DNA of 64,000 bases from Rhodospirillaceae bacterium (lineage in GTDB: Bacteria; Pseudomonadota; Alphaproteobacteria; Dongiales; Dongiaceae): assembly GCA_016712715.1 (NCBI GenBank), contig JADJQM010000003.1, positions 806,001-870,000 on the forward strand, written 5' to 3'. This document shows, one piece after another, positions 8,055 to 15,567 of the stretch. The translations under genes and the position numbers were made by a program. The notes beneath the pieces were generated by a model, which made no database searches, was not told the DNA's origin, and was given only the letters and a program-made list of their open reading frames with translations. Within the stretch, counting starts at the first letter, position 1. Every line of letters starts with the position of its first letter.

Positions 8055-8111
8055 GGCGAAATCGCGGCAAGCATCGCCGGATGAGCTTTCCGAACAGGGC
8101 AATGCGATCCG

Positions 8112-9002
8112 TTACTTCTCGCGTGCGAAGGCCACGAAGGCGGCGGCCAAGGGCGATTGGCGGGCCGCGTCCAATTGGGCCAGCACGACCCGCTGCGGCG
8201 CCAGCTTTTCCGTGATCGGACGGCAGGCGATGGCAACACCGTCATAGCTGCGGTCGCCAGCGGGGCGTGTGCAGGACAGGGCCACACCTGCACCATGGGC
8301 CACCAGGCCGCGCTGCATCTCGAATGTCTGGGTGTATTGGCTGACCCGCGGCTGATGCCCATGGGCCCAGAACAACGACATGAAATACTCGCGCGACTGG
8401 GCCATGTCCTCAAGGATCAGCTTCTCCTTCGCCAGCGCCGCCAGCGAGACACTGCGGCGCCTGGCCAAGGGATGCGTCGCCGGCAGCAGCGCATAAGGCG
8501 GCAGTTCGGCCAGTACCCAGCGCTTGATATCGGCTTCGATGCCCAGTTCATAGGTGACGGCCAGCTCGCTGCGGCCGCCGACCAGGCTTTCGCGCACGGC
8601 GGTGAAATCGCCTTCGAACAGATCGACGATGGCATCCGGATGCAGCTTGCGGAAACCGGCGAGCAGGCGCGGCAGGATATAGGGCGCGAGATCCTTGAAG
8701 CAGCCCAGCGTCAGGCGCCCCTTCAAGGGACCAGCCGGCGGAATGGCGGCGCTCGACATCTGCGTCGCAAGCGACAGGAGGGCGCGCGCCTGGTCGAGCA
8801 GGATGCGGCCGGCCGGGGTCAGCGTCAGGCCATGGCCGGCGCGGCGATGGAACAGTTTCTCGCCCAGCAAAGTTTCCAGCTGGCCGATTGCCATCGACAT
8901 GGCCGGCTGCGCCACGTGCCGCGCCCGCGCCGCAGCGCTCACATTGCCGTGCTCGGCGGTGGCAACGAAGTAATCGATCTGGCGGAAGGTGAATTGTATC
9001 AT
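8112..9002 (-). CDS. LysR-family transcriptional regulator
   Basis: A LysR regulator of 296 residues. The N-terminal winged helix begins TFRQIDYFVATAEHGNVSAA and includes the recognition helix around QPAMSMAIGQLE. An inducer-binding domain follows from about residue 90. ATG 9002 (MIQFTF) is chosen over ATG 9032 because AAGG sits 5 bases upstream. It is divergent from the dioxygenase-like gene at 9095 and upstream of the lyase-like gene on the same strand, so it probably controls one or both. The inducer is unknown. Confidence 0.9.
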   Translation of the reverse strand: MIQFTFRQIDYFVATAEHGNVSAAARARHVAQPAMSMAIGQLETLLGEKLFHRRAGHGLTLTPAGRILLDQARALLSLATQMSSAAIPPAGPLKGRLTLGCFKDLAPYILPRLLAGFRKLHPDAIVDLFEGDFTAVRESLVGGRSELAVTYELGIEADIKRWVLAELPPYALLPATHPLARRRSVSLAALAKEKLILEDMAQSREYFMSLFWAHGHQPRVSQYTQTFEMQRGLVAHGAGVALSCTRPAGDRSYDGVAIACRPITEKLAPQRVVLAQLDAARQSPLAAAFVAFAREK

Positions 9003-9094
9003 TAATACCTTATATCTCTCTATCAAGATCATCTATTTCTCATGATGCCCGGCATCTGGCAAGTCTGGGGCGAGATGAATTAAATGAGGTCGTA

Positions 9095-9901
9095 ATGAAG
9101 ATCGGTGCGGACGAGATCGCAGCCTACGCCCGGGACGGCGCCATTGTGCTGAAGGGCGCCTTCAAGGATTGGGTCGAACCCTTGCGCGCCGGTGTCGCCC
9201 GCAACATGGCCGAGCCCGGCCCGTTCGGCACCGAGAATGTCCGCCCCGGCGATGGCGGCGGCAGCTTCTTCGACGATTACTGCAACTGGCAGCGCATCCC
9301 GGAATTCAGCGACTTCGTCACCAACTCGCCGGCGGCGAAACTGGCCGGGCAACTGATGGCCAGCCGCACGTCGCAGATCTTCCATGACCATGTGCTGGTG
9401 AAGGAGCCGGGCACGGCGAAGAAGACACCCTGGCACCAGGACATGCCTTATTACTGCGTCGACGGCATGCAGACCGGCAGCTATTGGATTCCGCTCGATC
9501 CTGTCACCAGCGACAATACCCTGCGGCTCGTGCTGGGCTCGCATCTGTGGCCGAAACTGGTGCGCCCGAAGCGCTGGGCGGGCGGCGAGGATTTCTACGC
9601 CGACCAGGATCAGTTCATGGATATGCCGGATGTGGAGAGCGCAACTTTCGGCATTCTCGCGCCGGCGCTTGAACCGGGCGACGCGATCCTCTTCAACTAT
9701 CGCACCGTGCATGGCGCCAACGGCAATACTGGCACAAACCGCCGCCGTGCCTTCTCCTGCCGATTCCTCGGCGATGATGCGGTGTTCATAGAGCGCCCCG
9801 GCCGCACGTCGCCGCCTTATCCCGGCATCAACCAGCAAAGCGGCGAGCGGCTGCGCGAAGACTGGTTTCCCATCATTTGGCGACAGGACGCCACAGCCTG
9901 A
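9095..9901 (+). CDS. Phytanoyl-CoA dioxygenase (PhyH) family protein
   Basis: A 268-residue non-haem iron, 2-oxoglutarate-dependent oxygenase candidate. The iron triad is visible as His114-x-Asp116 (WHQDMPYY) and His206 (TVHGAN), and an Arg for 2-oxoglutarate follows in the NRRRAF stretch. Bacterial PhyH proteins hydroxylate diverse small molecules, so the name does not fix the substrate. It is divergent from a LysR gene and followed by a periplasmic binding protein, suggesting a small uptake-and-oxidation module together with the lyase-like gene. Confidence 0.87.
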   Translation: MKIGADEIAAYARDGAIVLKGAFKDWVEPLRAGVARNMAEPGPFGTENVRPGDGGGSFFDDYCNWQRIPEFSDFVTNSPAAKLAGQLMASRTSQIFHDHVLVKEPGTAKKTPWHQDMPYYCVDGMQTGSYWIPLDPVTSDNTLRLVLGSHLWPKLVRPKRWAGGEDFYADQDQFMDMPDVESATFGILAPALEPGDAILFNYRTVHGANGNTGTNRRRAFSCRFLGDDAVFIERPGRTSPPYPGINQQSGERLREDWFPIIWRQDATA

Positions 9902-9992
9902 CCAGAGACGTTAACTTGCCCGACCGTTCAGACTGAGGCAAGCTCACCCGCATCTCCGTGCCGACGATTGACGCAGCGTTGCAGGTGCTGGA

Positions 9993-10784
9993 ATGCCATT
10001 TCGATCGCTGATCTTGGCCGGCCTCCTCGCCGGCTTCTGCACGGCGTCGGCGCAGGCCGATCCTGTGACCTTGCGGCTTGGCTATTCCGATAAGGAATCC
10101 GCCTATTTCCTGGTTGGCAACGGTGCAGCTATCCCGGAAAGGCCGGGCGTTGCCATCGAGATGGTTCAGGCGGCGGCGGCGAGCTGCGATGTCACGCCGG
10201 AATTCACCCGCTATCCCGGCGGGCGGCTGGTGGCCCTGGTGACCGATAATGTCATCGATGCGGTTGTGATGCTGTCCTTCAGCCCGGAGCGTCTTGCGAT
10301 GGGCGCCTATCCGATGAAGGGCGACAGCGCCGATCCGGATTTCCAGATCGCAACGCTGAGCTATGCCTTCTATGTGCGCAGCGACAGCGACATCGCCTGG
10401 GATGGCAAGACAATGACCGGCCTTGCCCGGCCGATCGGCGCCAATCTTGGCTGGTCGATCGTGCAGGATCTCATGAAGATGGACCTGCCGGTGGAGCCCG
10501 CCAAGGACACCCAGAACAACTTCAACAAGCTGCTGCTGGGTCGCATCGATGCCGTCGCCATGCACACGACAATCGGCAATGCCTATCTCGAGGATCATGC
10601 CCTCGCTGGGAAGGTAAAGTTGCTGCAGCCGCCGATCACCAGCAAGCCCTATTACCTGGTTTTCAGCCGCGCTTGGCATGCCGCCCACCCTGCGATTGCC
10701 GATTGCATGTGGCAATCCATCGCCCGGCAACACAAGACAAGCCTGCCGGACTTGCTGGCGCGCTACCGGAAAACCATCAATTAA
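9993..10784 (+). CDS. Periplasmic solute-binding protein, family 3-like
   Basis: A secreted protein of 263 residues. A signal peptide with an AQA cleavage site ends near residue 23, and the mature part begins DPVTLRLGYS. The organisation resembles amino-acid-type (family 3) periplasmic receptors, but no permease or ATPase adjoins it. It may be an orphan receptor, may feed a distant transporter, or may be a sensor. It follows the PhyH gene by 91 bases and is closed by the hairpin at 10811-10840. Confidence 0.75.
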   Translation: MPFRSLILAGLLAGFCTASAQADPVTLRLGYSDKESAYFLVGNGAAIPERPGVAIEMVQAAAASCDVTPEFTRYPGGRLVALVTDNVIDAVVMLSFSPERLAMGAYPMKGDSADPDFQIATLSYAFYVRSDSDIAWDGKTMTGLARPIGANLGWSIVQDLMKMDLPVEPAKDTQNNFNKLLLGRIDAVAMHTTIGNAYLEDHALAGKVKLLQPPITSKPYYLVFSRAWHAAHPAIADCMWQSIARQHKTSLPDLLARYRKTIN

Positions 10785-10810
10785 TCGAACGAACAAAGGC
10801 TTGGAGCAGG

Positions 10811-10840
10811 AAGGCGACCCCGGGGGCCGCCTTTTTCTTT
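10811..10840 (+). terminator. Rho-independent terminator
   Basis: A GC-rich hairpin (AAGGCG and CCCC pairing with GGGG and CGCCTT, with small bulges) is followed directly by a T-rich run. It lies 27 bases after the binding-protein gene and separates it from the kdp operon. Confidence 0.8.
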
Positions 10841-10936
10841 ATGCGGGCTTTATGCCCTGCCGGCGCAACTCATCTCGATTCCTTATGTCGAAATGCCGAA
10901 ATTACCGTGGATGACAGTCAGTTCACGGAATGCGTC

Positions 10937-11020
10937 ATGGTTGATGTTTTCTACACAGCAATAGCAGCGGCACTGTTCATAGCCGCCTGCTTCTACGCCT
11001 GCGCCTGCCCGCATATCTAG
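10937..11020 (+). CDS. 27-residue membrane peptide at the head of the kdp operon
   Basis: A small frame from ATG 10937 to TAG 11018-11020 encoding one hydrophobic segment (about residues 6-23) with Cys-rich FYACAC near the end. It ends 11 bases before kdpF. Short membrane peptides of similar size are, from memory, found just upstream of kdpF in other bacteria, so this may be a real Kdp accessory peptide. No strong ribosome-binding site is seen. Too short for certainty. Confidence 0.45.
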   Translation: MVDVFYTAIAAALFIAACFYACACPHI

Positions 11021-11031
11021 AGAGGTGAGCG

Positions 11032-11121
11032 ATGACGCTTGATTTCTTCCTCGGTGGCGCCGCAGCGGCTCTGCTGCTCGCCTACATGACCTTTGCGGTC
11101 GTGTGGCCTGAAAAACTCTAA
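11032..11121 (+). CDS. kdpF: Potassium-transporting ATPase subunit F
   Basis: A 29-residue single-pass membrane peptide (MTLDFFLGG then a hydrophobic stretch, ending WPEKL). The size, sequence style and position right before kdpA match KdpF, which stabilises the KdpFABC complex in the inner membrane. GAGGTGAG precedes ATG 11032. Confidence 0.88.
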   Translation: MTLDFFLGGAAAALLLAYMTFAVVWPEKL

Positions 11122-11135
11122 TCCGGTGATGTAAG

Positions 11136-12863
11136 ATGACGGCCAACGGTATTCTCCAGATCGCCCTGTTCTGTGTGCTGGTCATTTTACTGACTAAGCC
11201 GCTGGGCGCCTACATGACCCGCGTCTTCTCGGGCGAGTCCAATTTTCTTTCCCCCGTCTTGCGGCCGGTCGAGCGCCTGATCTACGCCATCAGCGGTGTC
11301 AATCACCGGGACGATCAGCATTGGACGATCTATGCGATCTCGATGCTGCTGTTCAACGGCGCCGGCTTTGCGCTGCTCTTTGCCCTCTTGCGGCTGCAGA
11401 ATCTGCTGCCGCTCAATCCGCAGGACTTTGGCGCGGTACCAGCCGACCTCAGTTTCAACACCGCCATCAGTTTCGTCACCAACACCAACTGGCAGAATTA
11501 TGCTGGCGAGTCGACCCTGAGCTATCTGACACAGATGATAGGCCTTACCGTCCAGAACTTCGTCTCGGCAGCAACCGGCATTGCACTCGCCATCGCCTTG
11601 ATCCGCGGATTTGCCCGCAAATCGGCGAGCGGAATCGGCAACTTCTGGGTCGATCTCACCCGCTGCACCCTTTACATTCTGCTGCCGCTTTCCTTTGTCA
11701 TCGCCATCTTCCTGGTGACCCAGGGCATGCCGCAGAATCTGAATGCCTATGTCGAGGCAACGACGGTTGAAGGCGCCAAACAGGTCATCGCCCAAGGACC
11801 GGTCGCGTCTCAAGTCGCTATCAAGATGCTGGGCACCAATGGCGGTGGCTTCTTCAATGCCAACGCCGCGCACCCATATGAAAACCCGACCGCGCTGTCC
11901 AATCTGGTGCAGATGCTGGCGATCTTCGCCTTGGGAGCGGGCCTCACCAATGTGTTCGGCCGCATGGTCGGCAATCAGCGTCAAGGTTGGGCCGTGTTCA
12001 CCGCCATGGGTGTGCTGTTTCTCCTCGGCGTCGGCATCTGCTACTGGGCTGAAAGCCAAGGGAATCCGGCCTTCGCCGCCTTCGGCATCGACCAGGCGCC
12101 TGGCCTGTTGCAGAACGGCGGCAACATGGAAGGAAAGGAGGTGCGCTTCGGCATTGCAAACTCTTCGCTCTTTGCCGTCATCACCACGGCAGCATCCTGC
12201 GGCGCGGTCAATGCCATGCATGACAGTTTCACCGCCCTGGGCGGCATGGTGCCGATGGTCAACATGTTGCTTGGTGAAGTCATCATCGGTGGTGTGGGTG
12301 CCGGCCTCTATGGCATGCTGCTGTTCTGCATCATGACGGTATTCATCGCCGGCCTGATGGTAGGTCGCACCCCGGAATATGTCGGCAAGAAGATCGAGGC
12401 ACGCGAGGTGAAGATGACTATCCTCGCCCTGCTCTGTCTGCCGCTCGTGGTGCTTGGTTTCACCGCCATCGCCACAGTGCTCCCCGAAGCTCTCAAGAGC
12501 GTTCAGGACGCCGGCCCGCATGGGTTCTCGGAGATCTTCTATCTCTTCACATCGAGCGCAGCCAATAACGGCAGCGCCTTTGGCGGCTTCACCGGCAACA
12601 CGCCATTCTACAATATCACTGGTGGCATCACCATGTTCGTTGGCCGCTTCTTCGTCATTCTGCCGATGCTGGCTATCGCCGGCTCATTGGCCGCGAAGAA
12701 GGTGACACCAGCCAGTATCGGCACCTTCCCGACACATGGGCCGATGTTCATCGTGCTGCTGGTCGGCGTTGTGCTGATCGTCGGCGGCCTCACCTATTTC
12801 CCGGCCCTCGCCTTGGGTCCGGTGGTCGAGCATCTGATGATGCAGACCGGCCAAGTGTTCTAA
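11136..12863 (+). CDS. kdpA: Potassium-transporting ATPase subunit A
   Basis: The 575-residue channel-like subunit of the KdpFABC high-affinity potassium pump, in the inner membrane. It has about ten hydrophobic segments arranged as four pore repeats. Selectivity-loop sequences are visible, including TNTNWQNY and TNGGGFFNANAAHP. Length is close to the Escherichia coli protein. It follows kdpF by 14 bases and precedes kdpB by 12. Confidence 0.97.
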   Translation: MTANGILQIALFCVLVILLTKPLGAYMTRVFSGESNFLSPVLRPVERLIYAISGVNHRDDQHWTIYAISMLLFNGAGFALLFALLRLQNLLPLNPQDFGAVPADLSFNTAISFVTNTNWQNYAGESTLSYLTQMIGLTVQNFVSAATGIALAIALIRGFARKSASGIGNFWVDLTRCTLYILLPLSFVIAIFLVTQGMPQNLNAYVEATTVEGAKQVIAQGPVASQVAIKMLGTNGGGFFNANAAHPYENPTALSNLVQMLAIFALGAGLTNVFGRMVGNQRQGWAVFTAMGVLFLLGVGICYWAESQGNPAFAAFGIDQAPGLLQNGGNMEGKEVRFGIANSSLFAVITTAASCGAVNAMHDSFTALGGMVPMVNMLLGEVIIGGVGAGLYGMLLFCIMTVFIAGLMVGRTPEYVGKKIEAREVKMTILALLCLPLVVLGFTAIATVLPEALKSVQDAGPHGFSEIFYLFTSSAANNGSAFGGFTGNTPFYNITGGITMFVGRFFVILPMLAIAGSLAAKKVTPASIGTFPTHGPMFIVLLVGVVLIVGGLTYFPALALGPVVEHLMMQTGQVF

Positions 12864-12875
12864 CAGGACAAAATC

Positions 12876-14927
12876 ATGTCAACGCAATCACGTAATATCT
12901 CTCTGTTCGATCGTCAGATCCTGATCGAAGCGGCCGCGGCATCATTCCGCAAGCTGGACCCACGCCAGCTCTTCTCGAATCCGGTGATGCTGGCGGTGGA
13001 GTTGGTGGCGGCCGTCGCCACGATCCTGGTCGTGCGCGACATCCTGCAGGGCGCCAGCGTGCTGTTTGGCAGTCAGATCGTGGTCTGGCTGTGGTTTACT
13101 GTGCTGTTCGCTAATTTTGCCGAAGCGGTCGCTGAAGGTCGTGGCAAGGCGCAGGCCGACGCGCTCCGGAAGACGCGGACCAAGGCAACGGCGAAGAAGC
13201 TTACGGTATCGTCACACCAGCATGAGATCGTGTCGGCGCTGACCCTGGAGCCGGGTGATATCGTCCTGGTCGAAACCGGCGATCTCATTCCCAGCGACGG
13301 TGAAGTGATCGAGGGCATTGCATCGGTCGATGAATCGGCGATCACGGGTGAATCGGCGCCGGTCATCCGTGAAAGCGGCGGAGACCGTTCGGCCGTCACC
13401 GGCGGCACGCGTGTGCTCTCCGATCAGATCAAGGTCAAGATCACCGCGGCCCAGGGGTCGACTTTCCTTGACCGGATGATCGGACTGGTAGAAGGCGCCA
13501 GGCGCCAGAAGACGCCAAACGAGATAGCCCTCGGCATTCTCCTCGCCGGCATGACCATTATCTTCCTGTTCGCGGTGGCCAGTATTCCTAGCTTTGCTCA
13601 CTACGCGGGCGGCAATGTCTCGATCATCATGCTGATCGCCCTGTTCGTGACACTGATTCCAACCACGATTGGTGCGCTGCTGTCGGCCATCGGCATCGCC
13701 GGCATGGATCGGCTGGTGAAGTTCAACGTTCTTTCCATGTCCGGCCGCGCCGTCGAGGCGGCGGGCGATGTCGACACCTTGCTTCTCGACAAGACCGGCA
13801 CCATCACGCTGGGCAATAGGTTGGCGGCGGAGTTCGTGCCCGTGAGCGGCGTCAACGCCGAGGAATTGGCAAAGGCGGCGCAGCTCTCCTCTTTCAGCGA
13901 CGAGACACCTGAAGGTCGCTCGATCGTCGTCCTGGCCAAGGAAAAATATGGCTTGCGGGGGCGCGACATGGCACCGATGCATGCTGTCTTCGTAGCCTTC
14001 ACCGCACAGACCCGCATGAGCGGTGTCGATCTTGACGGCAAGAGCATCCGCAAGGGCGCCGTCGACGCGGTCATGGACTATGTGCGGGCACGCAAGGGCG
14101 GCGTCAGCATCGTCTCGCAGGAACTGACCGAGATCACCGAGCGGATTGCCAAGAGTGGCGGCACGCCGCTGGCCGTGGTCGAAGATGACCGAATCCTCGG
14201 CGTCATTCACTTGAAGGACGTGGTCAAAGGCGGCATCCGCGAGCGATTCCAGGAACTCCGCCGCATGGGCATCCGCACGGTGATGATCACCGGCGACAAT
14301 GCTCTCACGGCCGCCGCTATTGCCGCAGAAGCGGGGGTCGACGACTTCCTCGCCCAGGCGACACCGGAAGCAAAACTCAAGCTGATCCGCGAAGAACAGG
14401 CCAAGGGAAAACTGGTCGCCATGTGCGGCGACGGCACCAATGATGCCCCGGCTCTGGCTCAGGCAGACGTCGGTGTCGCCATGCAGACAGGAACGCAGGC
14501 CGCCCGCGAAGCCGGCAACATGGTCGACCTCGACAGCAATCCGACCAAGCTCATCGAGATCGTCATGATCGGAAAGCAGCTGTTGATGACGCGCGGCGCC
14601 CTGACCACCTTCTCGATTGCCAACGATGTGGCAAAGTACTTCGCCATCATCCCGGCGATGTTTGCGGCCTTCTATCCGCAGCTGAGACTGCTGAACATCA
14701 TGGGCTTGGAAACACCGAAAAGCGCTATCCTGTCGGCCATCATCTTCAACGCGCTGATCATCATCGCCCTCATCCCGCTATCCTTGCGCGGGGTCCACTA
14801 TCAACCCAAGAGCGCCGCCAGCCTGCTTGCACGCAACCTGGTGATCTACGGTCTTGGCGGTCTGATCGTGCCCTTCATCGGCATCAAGCTGATCGATGTA
14901 CTGATCAACGCCGTTCATATCGTGTAA
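12876..14927 (+). CDS. kdpB: Potassium-transporting P-type ATPase subunit B
   Basis: The 683-residue catalytic subunit, a type IA P-type ATPase. The phosphorylated Asp is residue 305 in LLDKTGTIT. The actuator motif TGES (SAITGESAPV), the nucleotide-binding domain and the hinge MITGDNALTAAAIAAEAGVD with MCGDGTNDAPALAQADVG are all intact. It hydrolyses ATP to drive potassium through KdpA. It overlaps kdpC by one base (TAATG). Confidence 0.98.
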   Translation: MSTQSRNISLFDRQILIEAAAASFRKLDPRQLFSNPVMLAVELVAAVATILVVRDILQGASVLFGSQIVVWLWFTVLFANFAEAVAEGRGKAQADALRKTRTKATAKKLTVSSHQHEIVSALTLEPGDIVLVETGDLIPSDGEVIEGIASVDESAITGESAPVIRESGGDRSAVTGGTRVLSDQIKVKITAAQGSTFLDRMIGLVEGARRQKTPNEIALGILLAGMTIIFLFAVASIPSFAHYAGGNVSIIMLIALFVTLIPTTIGALLSAIGIAGMDRLVKFNVLSMSGRAVEAAGDVDTLLLDKTGTITLGNRLAAEFVPVSGVNAEELAKAAQLSSFSDETPEGRSIVVLAKEKYGLRGRDMAPMHAVFVAFTAQTRMSGVDLDGKSIRKGAVDAVMDYVRARKGGVSIVSQELTEITERIAKSGGTPLAVVEDDRILGVIHLKDVVKGGIRERFQELRRMGIRTVMITGDNALTAAAIAAEAGVDDFLAQATPEAKLKLIREEQAKGKLVAMCGDGTNDAPALAQADVGVAMQTGTQAAREAGNMVDLDSNPTKLIEIVMIGKQLLMTRGALTTFSIANDVAKYFAIIPAMFAAFYPQLRLLNIMGLETPKSAILSAIIFNALIIIALIPLSLRGVHYQPKSAASLLARNLVIYGLGGLIVPFIGIKLIDVLINAVHIV

Positions 14928-15508
14928 TGGAGACTTCCATGTTAGCCCAATTTCGGCCCGCCCTTGTGCTACTCATTCTCCTGACTGTGATTACCGGCAT
15001 CGCGTATCCGCTGGCAGTCACCGGGGTGGCTGGCCTGCTCCTGCCGGAAAAGTCTAATGGCAGCCTCATGATCCGCGATGGCCAGGTGATCGGTTCCAGT
15101 CTTATCGGTCAGAAATTCGCCGGTGCAAACTACTTCAACTGTCGCCCCTCTGCCGCCGGTGCCGATGGATATGATGCCGGTGCTTCATCTGGCTCCAATC
15201 TGGGACCGACCTCGAAGGCGCTGGTCGACCGGGTGTCGGCCGCGGCCGCGGCCGCGCATGCCGATTCTCCGGCTCCGGTGCCTATCGATCTGGTCACCGG
15301 TTCGGGCAGCGGGCTCGATCCGGACATCACGCCGGCGGCTGCCTATTTCCAGGTCCCGCGGATTGCCAAGGCGCGTGGCCTCACCGAGGCTCTACTCAAT
15401 GAACTGGTTCTCGCCCATACCGAGGGTCGCACTTTCGGCATCCTTGGCGAGCCACGCGTCAATGTGTTAGCGATTAATCTGGCGCTGGATGGGTTGAGTG
15501 CCAAATGA
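14927..15508 (+). CDS. kdpC: Potassium-transporting ATPase subunit C
   Basis: A 193-residue subunit with one N-terminal membrane anchor and a periplasmic domain carrying conserved FNCRPSA and GSNLGPTS motifs. It stabilises the KdpFABC complex. The gene start overlaps the kdpB stop. A 59-base gap separates it from kdpD. Confidence 0.96.
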   Translation: METSMLAQFRPALVLLILLTVITGIAYPLAVTGVAGLLLPEKSNGSLMIRDGQVIGSSLIGQKFAGANYFNCRPSAAGADGYDAGASSGSNLGPTSKALVDRVSAAAAAAHADSPAPVPIDLVTGSGSGLDPDITPAAAYFQVPRIAKARGLTEALLNELVLAHTEGRTFGILGEPRVNVLAINLALDGLSAK

Positions 15509-15567
15509 CGTGTAACTGGGCGCGGTTTCTTCCATGACCATGCCTTCGATCCGGGTATGGGAGTGAC

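Noticed and set aside
11187..12521. Long minus-strand frame opposite kdpA
   Set aside because: It is a GC-driven shadow with no domain pattern; the plus strand encodes a full KdpA. The same applies to antisense frames at 13212-14210, 15343-16455, 32179-33483 and 35548-36762.
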